This document shows positions 1 through 9,835 of a DNA stretch of 64,000 bases, in pieces. Source of the DNA: Cephalopachus bancanus (taxonomy: Eukaryota > Chordata > Mammalia > Primates > Tarsiidae); contig JAPVLO010000180.1 in NCBI GenBank assembly GCA_027257055.1, positions 2,170,001 to 2,234,000 of the forward strand. The letters are read 5' to 3'. The notes under the pieces are model-generated. The model was not told the DNA's origin and searched no databases. It saw only the letters and a program-made list of their open reading frames with translations. The position numbers and the translations under genes were made by a program. The first letter of the stretch is position 1. The number at the start of each line of letters is the position of its first letter.

Positions 1-549
1 AAAAGCCTTCTACTGACAAAAGCTCAGCACGCCGGGTATCAGGGTCCTAGATCTTCAGTAGGGTGACATTCTCAGCCACACCACGGACCAGCTGCCTCCA
101 GCAGAGAAGAAAAGCCTGGAACACCCAACAGGTGACCTTGTCGAGGAGGCTCCAAGGACAGTTGGCCCCACGGGGTATTTTCAGGAGAAGCAGGTGGCTC
201 GTTCTACCAGCCTGGGGAGGGTGAAACCAGACCCAAAAGAGAGGGCATGGGTTCGCTCAGGAATGGCCTCTGCTGTGGCCAGACAGGAGCTTGGCTCCCA
301 CACATGGGAGCTCACAGAGGCAGGAGCGTTGCACCCAGGCACGAACACTGGGATCCCCCTTTGGTGGCCCTATCCGTGGGGACTCGGCCTTCCTTCCTAA
401 GAGATTGCGATCCTTGTCCCGGAGCAAGGTGTCTACCACATGGGGGCTTGGTGGTCTCACCCCATAAAGGACTTCTGGAACCTGTCCTAGTACCTCCCAG
501 GGCTGTTCTGGGATTGAGTAGGCAGATGATGAAACCACTCGTGTACTGA
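1..549. other. Unique sequence without a recognised feature
   Basis: I see no repeat signature, splice-framed exon or regulatory motif here. Several overlapping open frames of 60-100 codons occur on both strands, which is the pattern expected of chance openings in moderately GC-rich DNA rather than of a gene. Confidence 0.5.
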
Positions 550-778
550 CGTGTCCTACACATCGGGTGTTGTTCTTGGCACTTAAGTATTTATCAGCTC
601 CCCAAATGTCGACATCAACCTGTAGTCTAGGACCAGTATTATCCCCACTTCACTGAGGATGAGACTGAGGCACAGAGAAGCCAAGTAACTCACAGGAGAT
701 CACAGAGCTCAGGGGTAATGCCGGGATCGGAACTCAGGTGGGTGGATGTCAGAGGCTGTGCTCTGTGGCACGGCACTG
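550..778 (+). repeat. MIR SINE remnant
   Basis: The stretch near 638-740 keeps the familiar MIR core. A pyrimidine-rich 'tatccccact' is followed by 'gatgagactgaggcacagag', then 'aagtaactca', a CACAG-like box and a 'cggaactcagg' tail. It is heavily diverged, as expected of an element amplified before the placental radiation. The boundaries are approximate. Confidence 0.75.
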
Positions 779-805
779 AATGACACAACAGGCCAAAAAA
801 TCCAG

Positions 806-1089
806 CCAGACATGGCAGCTCACGCCTATAATCTCAGCAGTTTGGGAGACCAAGGCGGGAGGATTGCTTGAGCCCAAGAGCTCGAGGCCAGCCTGGGCAA
901 GACCTCATCTCTACAAAAAATAAATTAAAATAAAAGGGCAGTCGAGCATGGTGGTGTACACCTGTAGTCCAGCTACTCAGGACGCTGAGGTGGAAGGATC
1001 TCCTGAGCCCAGGAGGTCAAAGCTGTGGTGAGCCCATGACCGTGCCACTGCACTCCAGCCTGGGCAAAAGAGAAGGAAAAAAAAAAAAG
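806..1089 (+). repeat. AluJ-like SINE, full-length dimer
   Basis: Both arms are present, joined by an A-rich linker near 915-935, and the copy ends in a poly(A) tract at 1078-1088. The left arm carries 'attgcttgagcccaagagctcgaggccagcctgggcaa' split across diagnostic positions of old AluJ copies. The right arm ends with the usual 'cactgcactccagcctggg'. Divergence is high, consistent with an old insertion. Confidence 0.9.
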
Positions 1090-1619
1090 CTGAGAACTCA
1101 CAATTGCACACTCCAGGCAAGTTGCCTCAAAGACTCACAAAGGCCTAACGTTCCTGGGAAAAGTACAGAGTGCCTTCTGGACCGCTGGACACTGTCTTCC
1201 AAGGAGACAAAAAGATACACGCAGCCTGCAAGGGGATCGTCTCGCAGACGCCGACGGCACCCACCCCTCCGTTCCCCGATCCCTGCTCTCCAGGCCCATC
1301 CCAACCCCAGGAACTTTCTGGGCCAGCAGGTTGTAATGAGCCCAGTTGAGCTTAATGAGCTTGTCATGATTCATCTCTGCCACGGCCCAGCAGAGGAGCA
1401 CTACCTGGCGAGCACTCCACACACACGTGCACACACACAACAAAATGATCCGAGGCGTCTCTTGACTCAGGTGTGACCAGAGCCGATCCGTCCACGGCAC
1501 GGACGCCCTCCCCGCGGCGTCTGACAGGGACAAGACAGGGAGAGGCTGTGGCTTCTCCACCCCGAAGGTGGGCTGCGGTTGGAAAAGCGCCACATTCCCG
1601 GGCTCGGATCTGCAGCTCA
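1090..1619. other. Unique sequence, locally CpG-containing
   Basis: No repeat is recognised. CpG dinucleotides are more frequent around 1225-1280 and 1485-1600 than in neighbouring DNA. Open frames on both strands overlap one another and none shows splice-site framing. It directly precedes an AT-rich block that may be regulatory. Confidence 0.4.
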
Positions 1620-1800
1620 TTTATCACCCTCCTCCAGTATCCTGATATAAGTGTAATACGGATCGCCCCAGCCAATTAATCAGTCTGTAATTAGGAACTG
1701 ACACGAGCATTTACCACCATCAGGCATAATTTATATGATTACAGATGATTAAATAAAATGTAATTGCGTGAATAGGCAATTTGTTAGGCATGTCGAGACC
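1620..1800. promoter_or_regulatory. AT-rich candidate conserved regulatory block
   Basis: The block contains CCAATTAATCAG, CTGTAATTAG, GATTACAGATGATTAAAT and TGTAATTGCG within about 120 bases, a dense run of TAAT/ATTA cores of the kind bound by homeodomain proteins. It sits between GC-rich flanks, carries no repeat signature and keeps intact CpGs (GTAATACGGATCG). This is compositional evidence only; conservation was not tested. Confidence 0.4.
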
Positions 1801-2580
1801 AAGCCGTATCACCTAGGGCTGGGACCACCCGACGCCCATCCGCGGCCGGTCAGGAAGCCGGTCTGGAGAGCAGCAGAGCCCTGGGGTCCTGGGACACAGC
1901 TCTGAGGATGCCTGAGGAGGGGGACAGTGATTCAGACCCCAGGAGGGCCGGGGAGGCCTGGGGAAGGGAGCCAGGCCCCACGGATCTGGGGGCACCTCGG
2001 TGCTCAGGTTTTTTTCTTCAAGCGATCACCTGGGTTTCCGGAACTCTTCACACTACAGAGAAGAAAGAGGAAGAAGGGCCGTTTGAATGGCACGCCCTGG
2101 AGCAAAGCTGGGTACGGGGTTTACCTTCTGGTCCGCTGATCCCAGCACGGTGACCCCTGTGCACGCAGGAGGGTCCCCCACCCAGCAGCCCACAGTGCTG
2201 CTCCAGAAGCCCCCCCAACCCTGAAGGAAGGCTCACTCACTCACGGGGTGTCCACCCGACGGACACACCCGCCCTCACGAAGGAGAAATTCCCAAGGCCA
2301 TGTCCTGCCTTCTCCATGGTATCACTCCTGCTGTTGTTAGGTTTTCTCCCATCTGAAAGTTAAATGTAGCATTGATCCACCGAGGGCCAACGAGGGTCAG
2401 GCACTGCACTGGGTGCCTCCCTTCACGACCGCCAGATTCGCAATGACAGCACGGGAGGCCCAGTGAAGTTTAAATTTCAGATTTAAAAAAAAAGAGTCAT
2501 GTTTTCAGTGTTTGTATGCCCACATAGGGCAACCTTATGCCACATCTGTCGTCTCATAAAGTCCTCAAAACAATTCCACG
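1801..2580. other. Unique sequence with a possible old MIR/L2 piece
   Basis: Mostly unrecognised. From about 2360 to 2580 the text resembles a decayed MIR or L2 fragment ('gtcaggcactgcactgggtgcc', 'ctcataaagtcctcaaaacaa'), interrupted by the Alu monomer that follows. No gene structure is visible. Confidence 0.35.
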
Positions 2581-2715
2581 AGGCCAGGCATGGTGGTTCA
2601 CATCTGTAATCCCAGCACTTTGGGAGGCCGAGGCAGGAGGATTGCCTGAGGCCAGGAGTTTGAGACCAGCCTGGGCAGCAAAGTGAGACCCCTTTCCCAC
2701 AAAAATAAAATAAAC
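2581..2715 (+). repeat. Alu left-arm monomer (FLAM-like or truncated)
   Basis: A single left arm runs from 'ggccaggcatggtggttcac' to 'ctgggcagcaaagtgagacccc' and then goes directly into an A-rich tail. No right arm follows. It could be a free left Alu monomer predating the dimer, or a dimer truncated at the linker. Confidence 0.8.
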
Positions 2716-3455
2716 TCTGTGAAGGGTGGCCTGTTTGTTTCTGTCAAAAACAACTCACCCAGAATCTTGGCTCCTTCTCCCCACCAACCCCCTACCCCAG
2801 GGAGTCCCCGTCTCGTCCACCTGTGCCTGGCGAACCCTCTTCAGCCATCAACATTCAGTCAGGCTTGTTCTCTCTCGGAAGCCGCTCCGCCCACTCTGAT
2901 CCCACAGTTGCCTGCTCATGTCTCTGTCACAGTCTTGGGTCATCGTTTAACTATTACCTTTTCTATAACCCTCCACACAAGAGGGACGCCCCCCAAGACC
3001 TGGGAAGTTGACCCACTCGCTGTCTGGTCCCATGCCAGGTGCACGGTCGAGCCCGAACAGAGAAAAGAGGCTGAGCCATGCCCAGTCTTGCACAGCTAGA
3101 GAGGGATGGCACCTGGATTCAACACAGGCTCTGCAGAACCCAGAACTTACTCCCTGAGCACCTCCCTTCCTGCCTCTTTATAGGAAATGTGCTCACAGAA
3201 ACGTGCACCCAATTGCGGAAGCAATGAGCCCACACAGAACGCCACGCGCAGAACCACAGGTGGAAATACTGAGCTCCCACCACAGCCCACTGCATGGCTC
3301 GGGAGAGGGGAGGGAGAGATTTGGGCAGAGGGGCATGGAGAGGGGAGGAGGGATTTGGACAGAGGGGCTGGTGAGGAGAATGAACCACGACCCAACCTCA
3401 CACCAGAAGTTAATCTAAGGTGGACAATCAAACCAGAACGATGACATTTCTAGAA
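2716..3455. other. Unique sequence
   Basis: No repeat family or exon is recognised. A purine-rich stretch at 3298-3375 (repeated 'gaggggagggag'-type words) is a simple-sequence patch. Open frames here overlap on both strands. Confidence 0.35.
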
Positions 3456-4011
3456 TAAAGCAGTGAAGAATGTCTTCTTCCATGGTCGCTAGGCCAGGGT
3501 TTCCTAGACAGAGCACAGAAACAATATCCATAAAAGAAAAATCTGGCAAATGGGACTTTCCCAAAATTCAAAAGTTCTGCCTACCAAAAAATACCGTTTA
3601 GGAAAGGAACAGGCAAATCACACCCTGAAGGAAAATATTAACCAGACACACATCTAGCAAAGGCTGGTATCCAGAATATAGAATCACCCCCACAACTCAA
3701 GAAAAAGAAGACAAATGACCCAGTTAAGATTGGACAGTAGGCTCAAATGTCTAGATCCCATCTAATTTCATGTATGTGGCATTCTGGGAAAGGCAAGACT
3801 ATAGCGACGGAACAGATCAGTGGTTACCAGGGGCAGAGAGTGCAGACTGCAAAGGCTTTAAGAACACTGTTGCAGGAACAGAGCAACAACGGTCCTGGAT
3901 CTTGATTATTGTGGTATTTAAATAACAATACACGTTTGCAAAATTTATAGGAAAAATACCTAAAAGAGATGACTTTTATTGTACATAAATTATGCCTCAT
4001 TAAGCCTGACT

Positions 4012-4012
<1 letters not shown>
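3456..4012 (+). repeat. LINE-1 remnant, older L1M type
   Basis: The run from about 3470 follows the 3' part of an old LINE-1 in order: 'aatatccataaaagaaaaatctggcaaatgggac', the 'attcaaaagttctgcc' segment, 'gaaaatatt', 'ggctggtatccagaatata', 'acaactcaagaaaaagaagacaaatgacccagtt', and near 3815 'gatcagtggttaccaggggcagaga' from the 3' untranslated part. The middle is deleted and no ORF2 frame survives. Confidence 0.8.
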
Positions 4013-4047
<35 letters not shown>

Positions 4048-4087
4048 TATATGTATACATATATATATGTGTATATATATATATATA
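4013..4087. repeat. (TA)n / (ATAC)n microsatellite
   Basis: Alternating TA with interspersed CA and GTA units, between the A-rich end of one LINE-1 fragment and the T-rich start of the next. It probably grew from the A-rich tail of the upstream element. Confidence 0.9.
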
Positions 4088-4905
4088 ATTTTATTTTAAA
4101 GATGTGGGGTACAATTCAGGATTAGGTATACAAGTGGACATGATACAGGTAAAGTTGGGGCCTCCCTTTGGTCCCCACTTTGCCTGGTTTGAGATCAGGT
4201 GCACTTGTTCATGTTGTTCCCCCCTCCCACCCCGCCCCAGCAGTATCCCGCGACTGCCAATGCCTCTCTTGTAGTATGATGGTAAACGTTCAGGGTCCGC
4301 TTATGAGTGAGAACATGTGGCACTCTGTTCTTTGTTTCTGTGATAGATCACTGAGTATGATAGACTCTAAATCCATCCAAGTTCCTGTGAAGTCCATATG
4401 CTTGTTCTTCTTTATGGCTGCATAATATTCCAATTTTTTATCCAGTCTAGTTTTGATAGGCAGGACGATTGGCTCCCTGTTTTTGTTATTGTGCATAGTG
4501 CTGCAATAAACATGCATGTGCAGGTATCTTTTTTTGTAGAATGATTTGAGTTCCCGTGGGGATATTTCCAGAAGGGAGATTACAGGGTCATATGGAAGGT
4601 AAATTTCTAGTTCTTTTAGGAATTGCCTCACTGTTTTCCATAGAGGTTGCACTAGCTTGTATTCCCACCAGCAGTGTAGAAGCATTCCCTTTTCTTGGCA
4701 TCCTTGCCAGCATCTGTTGTTTGTTTTATTAATGAGGGCCATTCCGACTGGGGTTAGGTAGTATCTCAGTGTGGTTTTGATTTGCATTTTTCCGATGATG
4801 AGTGAAACTGAGCACTTTTTCATGTGTCTGTTGGTGCCCGTATATCTTCTTTTGAGAAGTGACTCTTCATGTCTTTTGTACACTTTTAAAAAACTTTTAA
4901 AAAAA
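4088..4905 (-). repeat. LINE-1 3' end, ORF2 C-terminus, copy 1
   Basis: Minus-strand translation across 4290-4883 gives a 197-residue open stretch matching the C-terminal part of the LINE-1 ORF2 protein. Markers are [18 protein letters not shown], the [12 protein letters not shown] cysteine motif region, [28 protein letters not shown], and [20 protein letters not shown] near the end. The sequence left of 4290 is the 3' untranslated region. The copy is 5' truncated and not active. A second, similar copy in the same orientation follows immediately. Confidence 0.9.
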
Positions 4906-5765
4906 TTTTTATTTTAGAGATGTGGGGTACAATTTAGGGTTAGGTGTACAAATATTCATCATTCAGATACCCTTGTTGATGAGGTGTGCCCCCCATCCTC
5001 CAGCAGATTCCCACTACTGCACATCCTTTTCTTACAATGCTATGATCATTGTTCAAGGTCTGCTTATGAGTGAGAACATGTGATACTCAGTTCTTTGTTT
5101 CTGTGATAGATCACTCAGTATTACAGACTCTAAGTCCATCCAGGTTACTGTGAAGTTCATGATTTTGTCCTTATTTATGGCTGAACAATATTCCATCATG
5201 TACATGTACCACCTTTTGTAATCCAGTCCTCTTTTGATGGGCAGCACAGTTGGTTCCATGTTTTTGCTATTGTGAGCAACGCTGCAATAAACATACATGT
5301 GCAGGTATCTTTTTCATAGAGTGAATTGAGTTCCTCTAGGTATATTCCCAGTAGGGGAACTGGAAGGTCATAAGGAAAGTCAATTTTTAGATCTTTTAGG
5401 AATCGCCAAACTGTTTTCCAGAGAGGCTATACTAATTTACACTCCCACCAACGGTGTAGAAGTGTTTCCTTTTCGCCACATCCTCTCCAGCATCTGTTAT
5501 TTTTTGAGTTATTGATGATGACCATCCTGACTGGAGTTAGGTGGCATCTCAGTGTAGTTTTAATTTGCATCTCCTTGATAACCAGTGGTACCATGTGATG
5601 TGATTGCTGGCATACTCGGACAGTTTGCATTTCCTTAATGACTAAGGAGCTGAAACGTCCTTCCATGTCTGCAGGTATTGGGAGGCGCTTCTGTTCAAGT
5701 CCTTTGCCCACTTCGAAATTAGGTCGCTTTTCCTTTTCATTGCTGAGTTGCAGGAGCTGTTGTGT
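4906..5765 (-). repeat. LINE-1 3' end, ORF2 C-terminus, copy 2
   Basis: It starts with the same 'gatgtggggtacaatt' 3'-end motif as copy 1 and runs through the same C-terminal ORF2 region, but the frame is broken into pieces at 5053-5298 and 5427-5711. Recognisable segments are [38 protein letters not shown], and SKWAKDLN further upstream. A short internal duplication repeats LVIKEMQ. It is diverged from copy 1, so if this was a duplication it is old. Two independent insertions are equally possible. Confidence 0.88.
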
Positions 5766-6610
5766 TTTCGTTTCATAATTTCTTGTCCTTTTCCAATAGA
5801 CGTTATTTCTTTTTCTCCTTGGATCTCATCGGTCACCGATTCTACCTCCCACTGGATCCCCAAATGCTTCCCGGATGCTACTGCTGATGTCCGGGCAACG
5901 GCATCTTTCCCAGGTCCACCGGCCTCTTGGCTCTCCCTGCCCGAGTTCTTTCTCCACACCAAAACACGGCGCCGCTGATGCCACGCTGCTGTCTTGTGAC
6001 AACTCGTCTCAAAATGGTCCAGCTGTTCTCCAGTTGCTCGTTTGAAGTCTTCAACTTCTTTGCATGGTTTTTAAGGCCTTCTGTAACCTGCCTCCTGTCT
6101 ACCCTCCAGCCTCCTTTCTTGCTGTTGTCTAAAAATCTAGGGCATGTCTCTGAGTCTCTCTCCGCCCCCCTGCCATTCCCCCAGGGATTTGCATACAAAG
6201 CCTTGTTTTGTTATTTTGTAAAACTCTAAGAAACAGAGCTCTTCACTTGAACTTAGCACATCTTCACTCCCATCTGCCCGAATCCCATCCTCTGCCTTGT
6301 ATGCTCTGGGAGTGGGGGGTTCCTCCCTGACTCCTGCACAAAGCACCGCAGGGGCCTCCTGCACTTACCGTGTTTGGTGTCATCGCCTGCTTCATTGCCC
6401 CCTTTCCCAGCTGTGCCAAGCCTGTCCTGTTCCCTCACTGTGTCCTCAATGTTTAGCACAACGCTTGGCACAGACTCCATGCACATCATGACTCATGGTG
6501 GTCTCATACCTACCTCACTGAGCTAACTGTGCCTGGCAACCTGCAGCCGCCAAGCCTCTGTTTCCATGACTCCCTCCACCAGGAAGTCCGTCTCTGGCTC
6601 TCCCACACTT
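5766..6610. other. Unique sequence with a possible L2 fragment
   Basis: Largely unrecognised. At about 6385-6490 the words 'cactgtgtcctcaatgtttagcacaacgcttggcacag' resemble an L2 3' end. Open frames on both strands are short and mutually overlapping, and no exon is supported. Confidence 0.35.
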
Positions 6611-7340
6611 TTCTCCCCAACGTTTGACTATGACAATCTTCAAGCACATAGGAAAATTGAAAGAATTACCCCATGACCTAGCAGATATACACCAGAAAGA
6701 ATTAAAAGCAGGACCTGGAACAGATGTTTGCACACTACGATTCACTGCAGCATTATTTACAATGACCAAAAGACAGACGTGACTCAAGTGTCCATCAACA
6801 GATGAGTGGACAAGCGAGGTATGGTCTACAATTAGGAAGGAAAATTACTCGACCATGCAAAGGAAGCTCTAACACATGCAATGATATGGAAATATGATGC
6901 CACGTGAAATAAGCCAGACACAAAAGAGCAAATACTGTATGACTCCACGCTTATGAAAATGTCCAGAACAGGCAAATTCATACAGACAGAACATAGATGA
7001 CAGGTTTTCCAGGTCTGGAGAGAAAGGAGGATGAGGAATTACTGTTGATAAGTATGTTAATGCTAAGTACTGTTAATAAGTGAAAAAGTATGGAATTTCT
7101 GTCTGGGGTGGTGAGAAGGTTGTGGAAATAGATGATGGTGATTATCATATAACATTGTAAATGTAATGAATGCTCCTGAATTGGACACTTAAAATAGTTT
7201 CAATGGAAATGTTTATGTTATGTATATTTTAACCACAATGCCTAAAAATTGAGCATATATTATACCAAAATCCATTGAGTTATACACTTTAAATGAGTGG
7301 ATTATATGGCCTGTGAGTTATGTCCCAGTAAAGCTGTTTA
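6611..7340 (+). repeat. LINE-1 (L1M) 3' end
   Basis: The order of words is that of an old LINE-1 tail: 'ttgcacactacgattcactgcagcattatttacaatgacc', 'caagtgtccatcaacagatgagtgga', 'aataagccagacacaaaagagcaaatactgtatgactcc', then 'ggtgattatcatataacattgtaaatgtaatgaatg' and 'aaaatagtttcaatgg'. No coding frame remains. A younger Alu was inserted at its right end. Confidence 0.85.
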
Positions 7341-7345
7341 AAAAT

Positions 7346-7652
7346 AGATTATGAGCCGGGCTCGGTGGCTCAGCCTGTAATCCCGCGCCTTTGGGAGGCT
7401 GAGGTGAGTGGATTGCCTGAGCCCGCAGGTTCGAGACCCGCCTGGGCAGCGAGACCTCATCTCTACAATAAATCAAAAAATCAGCCGGGCATGGTAGTGC
7501 ATGCCTGTAATTCCGGCTACTTGGAAGGCTGAGGCAGAAGGATCGCCGGAGCCCAGCAGGTCGAGGCTGCAGTGGCCGGAAGCGGCCACTGCACTCCAGT
7601 CTGGGCGACAGAGTGAGACTCCAACTCAAAAAAAAAAAAAAAAAGATTATGA
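7346..7652 (+). mobile_element. Hairpin-type Alu, copy A, with target-site duplication
   Basis: A complete dimeric Alu lies at 7355-7643, flanked by perfect direct repeats AGATTATGA at 7346-7354 and 7644-7652, so the insertion is intact. The left arm has 'tggctcagcctg' (one base shorter than the usual ctcacgcc) and 'ctctacaataaatcaaaaa' in place of the common linker. The right arm has a hairpin of arms GCAGTGGCCG and CGGCCACTGC around GAAG (core at 7572-7589). It ends with 'gactccaactc' and a poly(A). Confidence 0.93.
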
Positions 7653-8263
7653 AACAAAAATCAGTGATGGAGAAGAAAAGACAGTCACTGAAATTAACCC
7701 GGCACTTGTGGAGGTCCTGGATGTCCACCATCAACTAAAGAATTCGTGAACTGGAAAGTTGCAATACGAAATTCATTCAGCATAAAACAACAAAGAAAAA
7801 GAACTTTAATGTGAAAAAGCGAGGTGTACCAGACACAGGTAATAATTAATGGTGAAGAGAAAAATATTCAAAGAGATAACAGTTCACAATGTTCCCCTAA
7901 CGGAAGAAAGAGATTTGCCTTCAGATTAAGTGCCAAGCAGGATAAGTAAAAACAAAGCTACTCACAATATATATTGTAGTGAAGCTACAAAACATGAAGG
8001 ATAAAGAGAAAATCATAAATGCTATCAGAAAACACAAACTGAAAAGAAAACAACAATTAGACTGAGAGCAGACTTCTCATTAGCAACAACAGATACCACA
8101 GGGATGGAGTAAAGAAATACATCCAGATGTATCAGTAACAGGTGAGACAAATAGGAGGGAAACATTGTGTTGACTGGCTCCAAAGCACACAAATCCATAC
8201 CACGTATCATTTATAACCTATATGTATATAATAGATAGTTTGTATGAGTACATATGTAATATA
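7653..8263 (+). repeat. HAL1/L1M-like LINE remnant
   Basis: The text 'actgagagcagacttctcattagcaacaacagataccacagggatgg' and the surrounding A-rich, loosely LINE-like sequence resemble the segment shared by HAL1 and old L1M elements. A similar segment occurs at 39.7 kb. It is strongly decayed, and the family assignment is moderate. Confidence 0.55.
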
Positions 8264-8809
8264 TGAGAAGACACCAGGAAACAAAATTTATTTATTGAAA
8301 GTTGTGTATTTATTCTTACACATTTAAGCTTCAGTTACCTTCAAAGTCCTCGCCATTTGATGCAGTACACCTATCAAGATGTTTTGTAACTTGTCCATGT
8401 TGATGCCTTTTAGTGCTTCTGCCATTTTTTGTTTCACCTTTTCCTCATCGGCAAAACATTTTCCTTTGAGGTCCTTTTTCATCTGGGGAAACAAAAAAGA
8501 GTTGCTCGAGGGGACATCGGGTGACCAGGGAAAGTGGGGCATGGCTATCATGCCATCTGGGGTCAAAAACTGCTGAACACTTGATGCGGAGTGGGCAGGT
8601 GCACTGGTAAGTCACCCCTCATGAAATGGAAAATGCACTGAGAGAATCTCAAAAAAAAAATTCACTGAAGCCGAACACAGCCTGTCACAACAATGCCAGC
8701 TGGTCCACTGAAGCCGATGGGTTCCTAAAACACTCACCTAGTAGGGGAAGCCTGTCCTACAAGGGGCCGCCCTCCAAAAGATAACCCTGGGGTTTTTTGG
8801 GTCCCCCTC
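8264..8809 (-). mobile_element. Mariner-family DNA transposon, internally deleted, copy 1
   Basis: The element is bounded by TA dinucleotides and related ends (TGAGAAGACACCAGG on the left, CTTTTTGGG-type GGGTCCCCCTCA on the right, read inward as inverted ends). On the minus strand it keeps only the end of a transposase frame (8324-8566), with the mariner-like SPD followed by a FLFPQMKKDLKGKCF segment. The DDE N-terminal part is missing, so it is non-autonomous. A copy with the same structure lies at 32.0 kb on the other strand. Confidence 0.78.
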
Positions 8810-8987
8810 ATATATGTACATAATAACAATATGAAACCACGGGCTTAAAGAATTTGTGCCAAATTCAGTGTTTGCTTCTGGGGAGGAAGGGGGGGTGGTA
8901 GGGTAAGGATGGGACAAATAATGCCAAAAACTAACAGATATTAACACATCTTCATTCCGTGGTGGGTACATTGTTTTATTCATTCTC

Positions 8988-9245
8988 CCTGTCTGCCGCC
9001 CAGGCTGGAGTGCTGTGGCACGATCACAGCTCACTACAACCTTGACCTCCTGGGTTCTGGTGATCTTCCTGCCTCAACCTTCTGAGTAGCTGGGACCACA
9101 AACTTGTGCCACTACACGTGGCAAATTTTTTTTACTTTTTGTAGAGACAAGTTCTCGATGTGTTACCCAGGCTGGTCTCAAGCAATCCTCCTGCCTCACT
9201 CCCCCCAAAGTGCTGGGATTACAGGCATAAGTCACCGCTCATGGC
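8988..9245 (-). repeat. AluJ-like SINE, minus strand
   Basis: Read on the plus strand it starts with 'cgcccaggctggagtgctgtggcacgatcacagctcactacaacc' and ends with 'aagtgctgggattacaggcataagtcaccgctcatggcc', the reverse complement of a dimeric Alu. It is diverged, and its 5' end on the plus strand is truncated within the right arm. Confidence 0.9.
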
Positions 9246-9590
9246 CTTCTTTCTTTTTTAAAAAAATGGAAAAAGAAATGGCAGAGACTTGAGCAGGTTG
9301 TTCATTTGTGGATGAGAAGGAGCCAGGAGAGGGACAGGAGGAAGGGGCGGCGCAGAAAGGGAGAAGGGAGTTGTAGGGAACTAATTAACGAGGTTCTGAA
9401 AAGCAAGAGGACGAGTCCACACCTCAAAGAGTCAGACACACCATCCACCACAGGAGAGTGGGCACAGACACCTAGGGACATGCGGAGCTGCTGGTCAGTG
9501 GCATGGTCCCGCAGGCTCCACCGTGGGTTGGGCAGCAGAGTTTGGCTTCAACCTGACCTTGTGCTGTTGGCAAGATGGAAGATGAAGCTC
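9246..9590. other. Unique purine-rich sequence
   Basis: A run of AG-rich words (9310-9375) precedes unrecognised sequence. The long plus-strand frame at 9306-9842 crosses this region and the following MIR, so it is not a real gene. Confidence 0.35.
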
Positions 9591-9835
9591 CCCCCACATG
9601 CTCCCAATGGATGCCCTGTCTTTGGAGAGGTCCTGGGCACCTTTGCACAGCCTAGATTCCACAGACTCACAGCGTCAGATCAAGAAGGAACGATTTACCC
9701 TCACTTTGCGTATGGGAAGCCGGAAGTTCAGGGAGGGAAGGGAATTGCTCCAGAGGACACTGCTGGCCAGGGGCCAAGCCAGGACCGTGGAGAACTGAAC
9801 GGCCACGATGTCCCAGAACTCCCACTGGAGGACAT
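9591..9835 (+). repeat. MIR SINE remnant
   Basis: The segment 9695-9790 follows the MIR core: 'tttaccctcactttgcgtatgggaag', a degraded 'gaagttcagggaggg', 'gaattgctccagaggacac', then 'aggggccaagccaggac'. The boundaries are approximate. Confidence 0.65.

Noticed and set aside
4013..4087. TATA boxes of a promoter
   Set aside because: The run is a TA microsatellite between two LINE-1 fragments.
4290..4883. 197-codon minus-strand frame as a host gene
   Set aside because: The residues match the C-terminal region of LINE-1 ORF2, so it is transposon remnant.
7423..7442. A tRNA gene suggested by the T-arm-like stem-loop
   Set aside because: There is no acceptor stem, D-arm or anticodon arm in register; the motif is the B box of an Alu.
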